DNA of 64,000 nt from DASVEE01 sp036380735. GTDB taxonomy: Bacteria; Acidobacteriota; Thermoanaerobaculia; Gp7-AA8. Where the stretch lies: contig DASVEE010000045.1 in NCBI GenBank assembly GCA_036380735.1, positions 1 to 64,000 on the forward strand, in the 5' to 3' direction. Both the position numbers and the translations under genes were made by a program. This document shows positions 8,478-18,081 of this stretch, piece by piece. The notes below the pieces were generated by a model. The model ran no database searches and was not told the DNA's origin. It was given only the letters and a program-made list of their open reading frames with translations. Each line of letters opens with the position of its first letter. Positions within the stretch are counted from its first letter, which is position 1.

Positions 8478-9704
8478 ATGAAGGTTTCCCGCAGACAACT
8501 TCTGAAGAGTCTGGGCCTTGCCGCCGCGGCTTCCGCCGTGCCGGCGGTCCCCGCGTGGGCTGCAACTCCGATGGCCGGGATGTACGGCTGGACAGGGGAG
8601 CCGCGGATGCGTTTCCGGTACGGTGCCGGCGGCTATCTCCGCTTCCCGCTGCTGCGGCCGGGCGAGCCGATCACCACGGACGAAAAGATCACCAAGGTCG
8701 AGCATTTCGAGCCGTTCTTCAGTCCGAACCGCCCCGTGGTCAATCCGGCGCCGCCGATCGTGCGCGACCGCACGATCTTCCTCCGCGAGCCGGGCGAGTA
8801 CTACCTGCGGCTCAACGATCACACGCCGTTGCGCGTGGCCGTCTTTTCGCCGGACGAGGGGATCACGAAGTCGGTCCTGCGGCTGTTCGACTTCATGGTC
8901 GCGAACCAGCTTTACGCGCGCGCCCAGGACAGGTCGTGGTACGCGCACCGGCAGCGTTTTCTCCAGCGCTTCTTCGTCGATGAACGGCCGCTGATCCTCT
9001 CCTGCGGTCCGACGCACCAGGTCTTCCGCAGCCTCATCGAGGAGCGTTTCTGCCTGCCGACGCGCATCGCTTCGAGCGCCACCACCTTCTATCTCGCCGA
9101 CGGGATGGCCCGGCTCGCGCACAACGTCCCCGAGGTATACCTGCCGGAGTTCGGCAAGTTCGTGATGTTCGACCTGAACAGCGGCTACGTGGCGAAGTGG
9201 ATGGATTCCATCGATGTCGCCGAAGCCACTCGCGTGTGGGGCGATGTCGCCAGCGATCTGGAGCGTGCTTCCGACCTCGTGGACGTGCACGCGGAAGTCG
9301 ATACGTGCCCCTCGACGCCGCAGATCGAGGCGGCCGTCGTGCAGACCGACGACTGGGGCACCATCGAGTTCTCCGGCAACTACGTCGCGAACAACCCGAT
9401 GGATGATTTCAGCCGCGCTCGCGCGCTGCGCACCTGGTACAGCGGACCGATCTACTACGGCTCCCGCGCGCACAACGTGCGTCCCACCGGCACCGAGTTC
9501 CTCGAAAAAGGGATACTCCTCTTCGCCAACCTGCACACGGATCCGATCCTGTTCGAGGAATCGTGCGACTGGCTCGTCAGGGAAGGCGGAACTCCACGCG
9601 AGGAGATCGAGATCGTTCGTCCCAACGACCTGCGCGCGCGCCTCGCGGTCGGCCACCGCAAGCAGATCGACGCGAACGAGTGGCGCGGCCGTTTCCCTCT
9701 GTGA
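8478..9704 (+). CDS. Tat-exported protein with transglutaminase-like motifs, function unknown
   Basis: 408 residues. Residues 1-28 are a twin-arginine leader (SRRQLLKSLG, hydrophobic run, AWA cleavage site). I see no named family at first sight, but residues 171-240 have the order of a transglutaminase-like active site: SCGPTHQVFRSLIEE (Cys176), LPTRIAS, AHNVPEVYLPEFGKFVMFD (His215, Asp232). This is the Cys-His-Asp plan of that fold and could support peptide or ester cleavage or transfer in the envelope. The front half (30-165) looks beta-rich. ATG 8478 is chosen because it places the Tat motif at the N-terminus; GTG 8430 is an alternative. The activity is inferred, not proven. Confidence 0.6.
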   Translation: MKVSRRQLLKSLGLAAAASAVPAVPAWAATPMAGMYGWTGEPRMRFRYGAGGYLRFPLLRPGEPITTDEKITKVEHFEPFFSPNRPVVNPAPPIVRDRTIFLREPGEYYLRLNDHTPLRVAVFSPDEGITKSVLRLFDFMVANQLYARAQDRSWYAHRQRFLQRFFVDERPLILSCGPTHQVFRSLIEERFCLPTRIASSATTFYLADGMARLAHNVPEVYLPEFGKFVMFDLNSGYVAKWMDSIDVAEATRVWGDVASDLERASDLVDVHAEVDTCPSTPQIEAAVVQTDDWGTIEFSGNYVANNPMDDFSRARALRTWYSGPIYYGSRAHNVRPTGTEFLEKGILLFANLHTDPILFEESCDWLVREGGTPREEIEIVRPNDLRARLAVGHRKQIDANEWRGRFPL

Positions 9705-9784
9705 TTCCTCTCTCGCTTCCTCATCGTCCTTGCGCGCGTCGCTGACGGCGGCGCGCACGAGCGTCTCGACAGCAACCAACAGTC

Positions 9785-11656
9785 ATGTGCGGCATCGCCG
9801 GTAAAGTCGACTTCTCCGGACGTCCGGTCGCGGCCTCGCTCATCGAATCGATGTGCGAGCGGCTCGCGCACCGCGGTCCGGACGATCAGCACGTCCACGC
9901 CGCCGCCGGCGTGGGTCTCGGCCAGCGCCGGCTCGCGATCATCGACCTCGATCCGCGCGCCGCGGCGCCGATGCCGAACGAAGACGCTTCGGCGTGGGTG
10001 ACTTTCAACGGCGAGATCTACAACTTCCAGGAGCTGCGCGCGGACCTCGTCGCGAAGGGGCATCAGTTCCGTTCGCACGGCGATACCGAGGTGCTCGTGC
10101 ATCTGTACGAAGAGCACGGGCCGGCGATGGTGCAGAAGCTGCGCGGCATGTTCGCGTTCGCCATCTGGGACGCCAAGCGGAAGCGCCTCTTCGCCGCGCG
10201 CGACCGCATCGGGAAGAAGCCGTTCTTCTACGCCAGGATCGGGCACACGCTCGTCTTCGCCTCGGAGATCAAGGCGCTCTTCGCCGATCCCGAGGTGCCG
10301 CGCGTCCCGAACTACCGCGCCATCGACGAATACCTCACGTACCAGTACGTGCCGGCGCCGCTCACGGCGTTCGAAGGCATCTGCAAGCTCCCGGCGGGGC
10401 ACACGCTGCTCTGCGACGCGGACGGGCAGATCCGCATCGACGGCTATTGGGAGCCGCCGCTCGCCGCCAAGACCACCGCCAACGAAGAAGAGATCATGGA
10501 GGAGCTGCGCGTCCGACTGCGCGAATCCGTGCGGCTGCGCATGATCGCCGACGTTCCGGTCGGCGCGTTCCTCAGCGGCGGCATCGACTCCGGTGCGATC
10601 GTCGCGTTGATGGCCGAGCAGAGCGCGAAGCCGGTCAAGACGTTCACCATCGTCTCGCGCAACGATCCGGGGGACGAGGCGCCCTACGCGCGCCTGGTCG
10701 CGGAGCGCTACGGCACCGATCACCACGAGATCATGATCGAGCCTCACGCGGCGGAAGTGCTGCCGCTGCTCGTGCGGCATTACGACGAGCCGTTCGCCGA
10801 TCCCTCGGCCCTGCCGACGTATCACGTCTCCAAAGCCACGCGCGAGCACGTCACGGTCGCGCTCAGCGGCGACGGCGGCGACGAGAATTTCGCCGGCTAT
10901 TCGAACTACGCCGTCGTGCAGTCGTGGGGACGCTTCGACGCGATCCCGGCGCCGCTGCGCACGCTGGCGGGACGCGGCGCGGGCGCGGTGCTCGACCGGC
11001 TGCCGTACGGCAACCAGACCGCGCGCATCAGCCGCGCGCTGACCATGATGGCGGGCGACGTGCCGGACCGCTTCCACCTCCAGCACACGATCCTCAAGCC
11101 ACAGGAGAAGCGCGTCGCCTACACGCGCGAGATGCGCAGCCGCATCGGCGGTGACGAACGCCGAGTCGACCTTCCGTGGCGCGAAGGGATGGATCCGCTC
11201 GACTGGATGATGCGCCACGACTTCAACTACTACGTCGCCGACTGTCTGATGACGAAGACGGACATCGCCTCGATGGCCTGCAGCCTCGAGGTGCGTTGCC
11301 CGCTGCTCGATCACACTCTGATCGAATTCGCCGCCACGATTCCGAGCGCCATGAAGCGCAACAGCCAGGGCGGGAAGCAGATCTTCAAGAACGCCGTGCG
11401 CGGCCTGCTGCCGCCGGAGCTGATGACGAAGCCGAAGTCGGGCTTCCAGTTTCCGGTCGCGGCCTGGTTCCGCGGCGAGCTCGCCCCGCTGGTGCGCGAG
11501 ACGCTCCTGGGCGGCACCGCGCGCACGCGCACGCTCTTCGAGCGCACCTTCGTGCAGCGCATGTTCGACGAGCACGTCGCCGGACGGCGCGACTGGAGCA
11601 GCCGCCTGTGGGCGCTGCTCTTCCTCGAGCTCTGGTTCCGGGAGCACGTGGGCTAG
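9785..11656 (+). CDS. AsnB-type glutamine-dependent amidotransferase 1
   Basis: 623 residues. Cys2 (MCGIAGK) is the glutaminase nucleophile; the domain covers about 1-215 with FNGEIYN. The ATP-pyrophosphatase-like domain has the PP-loop SGGIDSG near residue 264 (the last residue is Gly where most relatives have Ser) and the later block LSGDGGDENFAGY. AsnB proteins make asparagine, but homologues in O-antigen loci (for example WbpS) amidate uronic acids. With four copies in this locus, sugar amidation is the more likely role here (inference). It sits between the Tat protein and a glycosyltransferase. Confidence 0.9.
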   Translation: MCGIAGKVDFSGRPVAASLIESMCERLAHRGPDDQHVHAAAGVGLGQRRLAIIDLDPRAAAPMPNEDASAWVTFNGEIYNFQELRADLVAKGHQFRSHGDTEVLVHLYEEHGPAMVQKLRGMFAFAIWDAKRKRLFAARDRIGKKPFFYARIGHTLVFASEIKALFADPEVPRVPNYRAIDEYLTYQYVPAPLTAFEGICKLPAGHTLLCDADGQIRIDGYWEPPLAAKTTANEEEIMEELRVRLRESVRLRMIADVPVGAFLSGGIDSGAIVALMAEQSAKPVKTFTIVSRNDPGDEAPYARLVAERYGTDHHEIMIEPHAAEVLPLLVRHYDEPFADPSALPTYHVSKATREHVTVALSGDGGDENFAGYSNYAVVQSWGRFDAIPAPLRTLAGRGAGAVLDRLPYGNQTARISRALTMMAGDVPDRFHLQHTILKPQEKRVAYTREMRSRIGGDERRVDLPWREGMDPLDWMMRHDFNYYVADCLMTKTDIASMACSLEVRCPLLDHTLIEFAATIPSAMKRNSQGGKQIFKNAVRGLLPPELMTKPKSGFQFPVAAWFRGELAPLVRETLLGGTARTRTLFERTFVQRMFDEHVAGRRDWSSRLWALLFLELWFREHVG

Positions 11657-11712
11657 TGGCGCCGATGGGACCGATGGGACGAATCAGACCTATGGGACGA
11701 ATGGGACGCAGC
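11657..11712. repeat. 9-bp-word repeat (single arm)
   Basis: About five ATGGGACNN-type words lie between AsnB 1 and the next glycosyltransferase. They belong to the dispersed 9-bp-word family, here without a clear complementary arm. Confidence 0.75.
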
Positions 11713-11762
11713 TGACCCGCCGTCTGTTGTTAGCGTCCTGTCGATTCTCCACACCTGAGACC

Positions 11763-12869
11763 ATGCAACTCCACAACGCCGCCGCGAGCGCGCTGCTCGT
11801 CGCCGATGCGCCGGGCCACATCATCGAACGGATGGCGCTCGCGTGGCGCAACCACGGCCGCCATCGTTTCGACGTCGTCTGCTCGAACGCGGAGCATCCC
11901 TGGCGCATCGAGCGCCACGCCGCGGCCCTCGGCGCGGTGCACTGGCTCGACGCGCTCATGTACCAGCGCTGGTCGCGCCTCGCGCGCGTCCCGCAGGTGC
12001 TGACGGTGCATCACATCGTCGAAGCGGAGCTGCCGGGCTACTTCCGCACGCTGCCGCAGGCCGACGCGCTGGTCACGCTCTCCCGCCGCTGGCAGGCGCG
12101 CCTGCTCGAGCTCACCGGCCGCCGCGCCACGATCGTGCCGCAGTCGGTCGACACGACACACTTCCGGCCGCTGCCCGACCGCCACGCCGCGCGCGCCGCC
12201 GCCGGGATCGCGGCAGGGGAGCTCGTCATCGGCTTCTGCGCGAAAGCACGCTCCAACCGCCACGCCCGCAAAGGCCTCGACCTCCTCACGCCGGTCCTGC
12301 ACGAGGCCGTCCGCCGCTGGCAGGCCACCGTCCTGCTCATCGGCAGCGGCTGGCAAAACTACGCGGAGGAGCTTCGCGCGGGCGGCGCCAGGGTCATTCA
12401 CCGGCTGCCGAGGCACGCCGACGAGACGGCGGCGCTCTATCCGCTGATGGACGTCCTCCTCTCGACCTCGCGCGAAGAAGGGGGGCCGGGCACCATCCTC
12501 GAAGCGATGGCCTGCGGCACGCCCGTCATCACGACCGACGTCGGCCATGTGCCGGAGCTCGTGCGCGACGGGGAGAACGGCTTCGTCTGCGCGTTCGACG
12601 CGGACCATTTCCTTCAGCGCATCGCCACGTTGCACGACGACTCCGCACGCGCGGCGGCGCTCGCCGCCCAAGGGCGGCGCACTGCCGTCGAGGAGCGCGA
12701 CGACCGCGTCGTCCTGCCGCGGGTCGACTTCGCCGCCCTCTACGCGGAAGCGGCGGAGCACTTCCGCCGCCGCACGGCAGGGGAGCGCGCGCGTCGCGCC
12801 GTCAGCCGCGGCGTCGCCGCCGCACGGTATGCGGCGCGCGTCGTCACGCGCAGGAGCGCCGCGCGATGA
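11763..12869 (+). CDS. Glycosyltransferase, GT4-like (GT-B fold)
   Basis: 368 residues. The C-terminal half shows a GT4 donor-binding pattern: LVIGFCAKARS, KGLDLLTPVL, then STSREEGGPGTILEAMACGTPVITT with the E-x7-E type motif, and DVGHVPELVRDGENGF. The N-terminal acceptor domain is short and weakly conserved. It probably adds one sugar of the repeat unit on the cytoplasmic face. ATG 11763 begins the hydrophobic first strand. Its TGA overlaps the next ATG (ATGA at 12866), so translation is likely coupled to the flippase. Donor and acceptor are unknown. Confidence 0.82.
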   Translation: MQLHNAAASALLVADAPGHIIERMALAWRNHGRHRFDVVCSNAEHPWRIERHAAALGAVHWLDALMYQRWSRLARVPQVLTVHHIVEAELPGYFRTLPQADALVTLSRRWQARLLELTGRRATIVPQSVDTTHFRPLPDRHAARAAAGIAAGELVIGFCAKARSNRHARKGLDLLTPVLHEAVRRWQATVLLIGSGWQNYAEELRAGGARVIHRLPRHADETAALYPLMDVLLSTSREEGGPGTILEAMACGTPVITTDVGHVPELVRDGENGFVCAFDADHFLQRIATLHDDSARAAALAAQGRRTAVEERDDRVVLPRVDFAALYAEAAEHFRRRTAGERARRAVSRGVAAARYAARVVTRRSAAR

Positions 12870-14398
12870 GCTCCACCGCCGCCAACATCGCGGCGAATCT
12901 CGCGGGGCGCTTCTGGTCGAACATCCTCTCGATCGCCGTCGTGCCGGTGTACCTGTCGTTCCTCGGCGCCGAGTCGTACGGCCTGATCGGCATCTTCACC
13001 ACGCTCCACAGCGTCATCGCCCTGCTCGACCTCGGGCTGATCTGGGTGCTGATGCGGGAGCTCACGCGTCTCTCCACGTCGGGCGACAACTCCGGCGAGG
13101 AGCGCGATCTCATGCGCACGGTCGAGGCGCTGTACTGGGTCATCTCCATCGCCGCCGCGGCCGCCGTCTTCCTGCTGGCGGAGCCGCTCGCGAGCCACTG
13201 GATCCGCAACGAAGGGCTGCCGCACGAGACCGTCGTTACCGCGGTGCGCTGGATGGCCGTCGGCGCGGGGCTGCAGTTCCCGTTCTTCATCTATCAGGCG
13301 GCGCTGATGGGGCTGCAGCGCCAAGTGGCGATCAACGTCGTCCAGGCCGTCACCGCTACCGTGCGCGCCGCCGGCGGCGTGCTGCTGGTCTGGCAGAAGC
13401 CCGACATCGTCTGGTTTCTGGCGTGGCAGTCCGGCATGTTCCTGCTGTCGACGGGCATTGCCGCGTTTTACGTCTGGCGCAAGCTGCCGCCGTCGCCGCG
13501 GAGGCCGCGCTTCCGCATCGCGCTGGTGTCGGCGTCGTGGCGTTACGCCCTCGGCACGACGCTCATCGCCGTCGTCAACGCCGTGCTTTCGCAGGCCGAC
13601 AAGATCGTCCTCAGCAAGATGCTCACGCTGAAAGCGTTCGGTTACTACACGATCGCCTTCAGCATCGCGACGACGCTCTGGTCGATCGCCAGGCCGCTCA
13701 GCTCCGCCGTCTTTCCGCGTCTGTCGCAGCTCCTCGCCACGGGCGGCGACGCGGCAGCCGCGCCGCTCTACCACCGCTCCACCCAGATGATGTCGGTGCT
13801 CCTCGGACCCGCCGCGCTGATGATGGTGTTCTTCTCCTATCAGATGGTGCTCGTCTGGACGCAGAGCGCCGTCACGGCGGAGAACACCTGGGTGGTGGCC
13901 GCCCTCGGCGCCGCGAGCATCCTCGGGTTCGGGCTCGGCGACATTCCGTACTTCACGCGCATCGCGGCCGGATGGGTGCAGCTCTCGCTCGTGCTGCACA
14001 GTTGCCTGATCGTCGTCGTCGTTCCTGCGCTCGCCTGGACGGCGAAGCACTACGGCCCGACCGGCAGCGCGGCCGTCTGGGCCGTCGTCGGGTTCGCGTC
14101 GTTTCTCATCAGCGTCACGGTCATGCACCGGCGCATGCTGCGTGGTGAGCTCGCGCGCTTCCTCCTGCGCGATACCGCGGCCCCGCTGCTCGTCGCCGCC
14201 ACGGTGGGACTCATCGGTCACTTCCTCGTGCCGCGTGACGGCGCCTCGTGGCTGCTGGTCCTCAGCGTGGGCACCGTGTACGCCCTCATGGTCATCGGCG
14301 CGATCGCCGTCGCGCCCGACGTGCGTAGCGCCGCGATGCAGCGCCTGCAGTTTGCCTACAACACTCATGTGCGGAATCGCGCTCGCACTCAACGCTGA
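12866..14398 (+). CDS. Wzx-like polysaccharide flippase (MOP superfamily)
   Basis: 510 residues with about 12-14 hydrophobic segments and little soluble sequence. The start (NLAGRFWSNILSIAVVPVYLSFLGAESYG, quoted in parts: NLAGRFWSNIL and FLGAESYGLIGIFTTL) is characteristic of polysaccharide-biosynthesis MOP exporters. It is expected to flip lipid-linked repeat units across the inner membrane. It starts at ATG 12866 in an ATGA overlap with the preceding glycosyltransferase, and its last 32 bp overlap the start of AsnB 2, indicating tight coupling of flipping, transfer and amidation genes. Confidence 0.85.
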   Translation: MSSTAANIAANLAGRFWSNILSIAVVPVYLSFLGAESYGLIGIFTTLHSVIALLDLGLIWVLMRELTRLSTSGDNSGEERDLMRTVEALYWVISIAAAAAVFLLAEPLASHWIRNEGLPHETVVTAVRWMAVGAGLQFPFFIYQAALMGLQRQVAINVVQAVTATVRAAGGVLLVWQKPDIVWFLAWQSGMFLLSTGIAAFYVWRKLPPSPRRPRFRIALVSASWRYALGTTLIAVVNAVLSQADKIVLSKMLTLKAFGYYTIAFSIATTLWSIARPLSSAVFPRLSQLLATGGDAAAAPLYHRSTQMMSVLLGPAALMMVFFSYQMVLVWTQSAVTAENTWVVAALGAASILGFGLGDIPYFTRIAAGWVQLSLVLHSCLIVVVVPALAWTAKHYGPTGSAAVWAVVGFASFLISVTVMHRRMLRGELARFLLRDTAAPLLVAATVGLIGHFLVPRDGASWLLVLSVGTVYALMVIGAIAVAPDVRSAAMQRLQFAYNTHVRNRARTQR

Positions 14399-16178
14399 GG
14401 CACTGCCGTCCGGCGTCGTCGGCCGGATGGTGAACGCCCTCTCGCACCGCGGCCCCGACGCGCGCGGTGAAGAGGCGAGGGGCAACTGCGCCCTCGGGCA
14501 CACGCGCCTCAGCATCATCGACCTGACCACCGGCGCGCAGCCGATGCAGGCCGGCCGCCGCTCCATCACCTTCAACGGCGAGATCTACAACTACCGCGAG
14601 CTGCGATCCGAGCTGCGCCACCACGAGTTCCGGACGACGAGCGACACCGAGGTGCTGCTCGCGGCTTACGAGGAGTGGGGGAGCGGGATGCTCGACCGGC
14701 TGCGCGGCATGTTCGCGTTCGCCATCTGGGACGACGCCGCGCGTACGCTGTTCGCCGCGCGCGATCTCTTCGGCGAGAAGCCGCTCTTCTACGCAACGGC
14801 TGCCGACGGCACGCTGCTCCTCGCGTCGGAGATCAAGGCGCTGCTCGCGTCCGGTCTCGTCGCAGGAAAGCTCGACCGCACCTCCGTCGACGCGTATCTC
14901 GCGCTCGGCTACGTGCCGCCGGACCGCACCATCTACTCCGACGTCCAGACGCTGCCGCCCGCGCACGCGCTGACGTGGAGCGATGGCCGCCTCGACGTGC
15001 AGCGCTGGTGGACGCCGCGGTTCGAGACGCAGCGCATGTCGCTCGACGACGCAGGCGAGCGGCTGTACGCGGCGGTCGATCGCGCCGTCGAGCGGCAGAT
15101 GGTGGCCGACGTCACGGTCGGTGCGTTCCTCAGCGGCGGTCTCGACTCCAGCACCATCGTCGCGCTGATGCAGCGCCACAACGAGCGGCCGATCAAGACG
15201 TTCGCGGTCGGCTTCGGCTCGATCATCAACGAGCTGCCGTACGCGCGCGCCGTAGCCACGCGCTACCGTACCGAGCATCACGAGATCGATCTCGCGGAAC
15301 TGCCGGTCGCAGAGCTCGTCGAGCGCCTCGCCGGCGTCTACGACGAACCGTTCGCGGACAGCTCGAACATCCCGACGTACCTCATCTGCGAATTCGCCCG
15401 CCGCGACGTCAAGGTCGTGCTCTCCGGCGACGGCGGCGACGAGCTGTTCGGCGGCTACGGCTGGTACTCCTCGGTCCAGGAAGCCATGCGCATGAAGGGC
15501 GGGCGCCTGCGCTGGCTGGCGCTGCGCGCCGCGAGCGTCGCCCTGCGGCACCGCTGGCAGGCGCTGGCGCGGCACTCCCACGCCCTCGGGCTGCGTGCCC
15601 GGTGGCCCGATCCGTTCGCCGCGACCGTGGCGCAGCACATCACGCTACGCGAGCCGGAGCGCCGCGCCCTCTGGGGCGGGGCGGCACCACCGGGCGCGTC
15701 GCTGGCGGGCGCGTTTCCGTCGAACGACGTCCACGGTCTGAACCGCGGGTTCCATTTCGACCTCGTGTCGTACCTGCCGGGCGACATCCTGGTGAAGGTC
15801 GATCGCGCGGCGATGGCCCATGGCCTGGAAACGCGAGCGCCGTTCCTCGACCGCGATGTCGTCGAGCTGGCGCTTTCGTTCCCGGAGACGCTGAAAGTCG
15901 ACGGCGCCCGCAGCAAGATCGTCATGCGCGAAGCGTTCACGAAATTGTGGCCCGAGGAACTGCACGGCCGCGGCAAACAGGGCTTCGGCGGCCCCGTGCC
16001 CGTCTGGCTGCGGCGCCCGGACGTCCGCGCCCTGACCCAGAAGATCTTCGCCCCCGGCGGCCGTCTGCACGCGCTGCTGCCCGGCATCACCAGCGAAATG
16101 GCCACCCGCAACGATCTGCCCATGTGGTCGCTGTTGACGTTGGGCGTGTGGCTGGAACGGTGGCAGGTCAAGGTGTGA
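14367..16178 (+). CDS. AsnB-type glutamine-dependent amidotransferase 2
   Basis: 603 residues. It begins MCGIALALN with nucleophile Cys2; FNGEIYNYRELRSE and the glutaminase fold follow. The PP-loop is a canonical SGGLDSS near residue 256, followed by LSGDGGDELFGGY. It is the most standard of the four paralogues by these motifs. ATG 14367 lies inside the end of the flippase gene in another frame (32-bp overlap), which suggests coupled translation. Asparagine synthesis cannot be excluded for this copy, but the position argues for amidation of a glycan carboxylate. Confidence 0.9.
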   Translation: MCGIALALNAEALPSGVVGRMVNALSHRGPDARGEEARGNCALGHTRLSIIDLTTGAQPMQAGRRSITFNGEIYNYRELRSELRHHEFRTTSDTEVLLAAYEEWGSGMLDRLRGMFAFAIWDDAARTLFAARDLFGEKPLFYATAADGTLLLASEIKALLASGLVAGKLDRTSVDAYLALGYVPPDRTIYSDVQTLPPAHALTWSDGRLDVQRWWTPRFETQRMSLDDAGERLYAAVDRAVERQMVADVTVGAFLSGGLDSSTIVALMQRHNERPIKTFAVGFGSIINELPYARAVATRYRTEHHEIDLAELPVAELVERLAGVYDEPFADSSNIPTYLICEFARRDVKVVLSGDGGDELFGGYGWYSSVQEAMRMKGGRLRWLALRAASVALRHRWQALARHSHALGLRARWPDPFAATVAQHITLREPERRALWGGAAPPGASLAGAFPSNDVHGLNRGFHFDLVSYLPGDILVKVDRAAMAHGLETRAPFLDRDVVELALSFPETLKVDGARSKIVMREAFTKLWPEELHGRGKQGFGGPVPVWLRRPDVRALTQKIFAPGGRLHALLPGITSEMATRNDLPMWSLLTLGVWLERWQVKV

Positions 16179-16181
16179 AGA

Positions 16182-16256
16182 CGGATAGGACGAAGTTGTG
16201 CCGCGTATGTCCCATTTGTCCTATTCGTCCTATACGTCCCATTCGTCCTATCGCGC
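16182..16256. repeat. 9-bp-word hairpin
   Basis: A short left arm (ACGGATAGGACGAA) and a long right arm of GTCCTATTC-like words fill the gap between AsnB 2 and the FkbM gene. It is a member of the dispersed family. Confidence 0.8.
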
Positions 16257-16301
16257 CCCGGTTTGACCCCTCCCAACCCCTATGCTAGAAGAGAGACGCC
16301 A

Positions 16302-17102
16302 ATGACCCTCATCGCCAAAGTTGCCGACGTTCTGCTGGAGTTGCCGGCGCGGAGCGAGATCATCTATCGGGTCGCGCGCCGCATCGTCAACCGCTGGCAG
16401 GGGGAGAACGACTGCCGGATGTGGCGCAACGGCGAAGTCCGCCTGATGCGTCATGTGGTGCCCGGCGCCAGGGTCGTGTTCGACGTCGGCGCCAATGTCG
16501 GCGAATGGGCCCGGGAAGCGCTCCGGCTCCGGCCCGACGTGCAGCTTCATTGCTTCGAGCCCAGCCCGGTCACCTTCCGGCTACTCTCGGCCAACAACTT
16601 CCCGCCGAACGTGCGCATCAACAACGCCGGCCTCGGCGCCGAGCCCGGGACGCTCGAGCTCTTCATCTACTCCGATGCTTCCGAGGTGAATTCGTTCTAC
16701 AACCGCCGCGGGACCGATGCGGTGGCGCAACGGACCGAGAAAGTCGCAATCGTGACGCTCGACGATTACGCCGCCACGCACGGCATCGATCACATCGACT
16801 TCGTGAAGGTCGACGTCGAAGGCCATGAGTCCGCCGTCATCAACGGGGCGCGGCGCCTGCTCGACGAGGGACGCATCGACATGCTGCAGTTCGAGTACGG
16901 CGGCTGTTACATCGACGCCCGCGTCCTCCTCAAGGACATCTGGGACATGGTGCACTCGCTGCGCTCCCGCTACCGTTTCTACAAGCTGCTGCCGCACCGT
17001 CTGCAACCGGTGCCGGAGTACCGGCAGACGTTCGAGAATCTTCAGTACGCGAATTACCTTCTCGTCCATGAAAGCGCTCTGGCGAAGGTAGAGCGGCTGT
17101 AA
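16302..17102 (+). CDS. FkbM family methyltransferase
   Basis: 266 residues. The SAM-binding motif is VVFDVGANVGEWARE, followed by LHCFEPSP (acidic residue for the ribose) and the FkbM-specific block VTLDDYAATHGIDHIDFVKVDVEGHE. Members O-methylate natural products and glycans; here it probably methylates a sugar hydroxyl of the repeat unit. ATG 16302 follows a purine-rich AGAAGAGAG. A small gap of 123 bp with a repeat separates it from AsnB 2, and the GT2 gene follows after 40 bp. Confidence 0.88.
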   Translation: MTLIAKVADVLLELPARSEIIYRVARRIVNRWQGENDCRMWRNGEVRLMRHVVPGARVVFDVGANVGEWAREALRLRPDVQLHCFEPSPVTFRLLSANNFPPNVRINNAGLGAEPGTLELFIYSDASEVNSFYNRRGTDAVAQRTEKVAIVTLDDYAATHGIDHIDFVKVDVEGHESAVINGARRLLDEGRIDMLQFEYGGCYIDARVLLKDIWDMVHSLRSRYRFYKLLPHRLQPVPEYRQTFENLQYANYLLVHESALAKVERL

Positions 17103-17142
17103 GCAGCATCCGCGCGGAAAGTGGCGTCCGCGCTTTTTCCCC

Positions 17143-18081
17143 ATGCCTTTCTTCTCCGTGATCATCCCGATGTACAACCGGGCGACGCTCGTGGGCCGCG
17201 CGATCGACAGCGTGCTCGCCCAGGACTTCGAGGACTTCGAGGTCGTCGTCGTGGACGATGGCTCGACCGATGATTCGGCCGAGGCGGTGCGCCGCTACAC
17301 GGACGCACGCGTCCGGCTCATCCTTTCGGACCGCAATCGTGGCCGCTGCCCGGCTCGCAATCGCGGCATGGAGCACGCGCGCGGTGCATGGTTCATCTTT
17401 CTCGACAGCGATGACGAGCTCACTCCCGGTGCGCTGCGCGTGATCAAAGCCCGCATCGACGCCGCCCCGGCAAGCCTCGGCTCGATGCGTTTCATGTGCG
17501 TCAGCGATCGCGGCCAGCTCTCCCCCGATCCTCCGCATCACGGAGAGGTGCTCGACTACGACGGCTACCTGCGCTGGAGTGAGAGCACGATCCGCATGAC
17601 GCACTATGAAGCGCTGCCGTGCGTCAAGGCGTCGACGTTCCCCGCCGCGCGCTACGGCGACGGCCACGGTGACGAAGGCCGCTATCACATGGACGTCGCG
17701 CGCCTCGCGGGCGTACAGCTGCTGGCCGACGTCGTGCGCCTCTATCACGACGACGCCCCGCAACGCGTCATGCACGCCAAGCCCGAACGGATGCTCAAGT
17801 ACGCTGCCGACAGCGCGGCCGAAGTGGACGAAACGTTCCGCCTGCACGGCGATGCGATGCGTACCGTCGTGCCGGACCTGTACAACCTCAAGCTGCTCGA
17901 GGCAACGACGCAGCATTTCCTCGCCGGCGCGCGCTTCCGCGCGGTGCGTTACGCGCTCCGTCTCCTCGGCCGCCCTCGCTGGTGGCCGCGGCTCTTCCCG
18001 GTTCTCACTCTCGGCCTGATCGGGCCTCGCGCCATCGCGTGGGGCAAAACGATGCGCATGAAAGCACAGGGATTCGCATGA
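17143..18081 (+). CDS. Glycosyltransferase family 2 (GT-A fold)
   Basis: 312 residues. The N-terminal GT2 signature is complete: FFSVIIPMYNRATLVGRAI, VVVVDDGSTDDS, NRGRCPARNRGMEHARG, and the metal-binding FLDSDDEL. The C-terminal half is less conserved and may bind the acceptor; a basic, hydrophobic end (about 265-300) may touch the membrane. It transfers a sugar from an NDP donor in the cytoplasm. Its TGA overlaps the ATG of the polymerase (ATGA at 18078). Confidence 0.88.
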   Translation: MPFFSVIIPMYNRATLVGRAIDSVLAQDFEDFEVVVVDDGSTDDSAEAVRRYTDARVRLILSDRNRGRCPARNRGMEHARGAWFIFLDSDDELTPGALRVIKARIDAAPASLGSMRFMCVSDRGQLSPDPPHHGEVLDYDGYLRWSESTIRMTHYEALPCVKASTFPAARYGDGHGDEGRYHMDVARLAGVQLLADVVRLYHDDAPQRVMHAKPERMLKYAADSAAEVDETFRLHGDAMRTVVPDLYNLKLLEATTQHFLAGARFRAVRYALRLLGRPRWWPRLFPVLTLGLIGPRAIAWGKTMRMKAQGFA

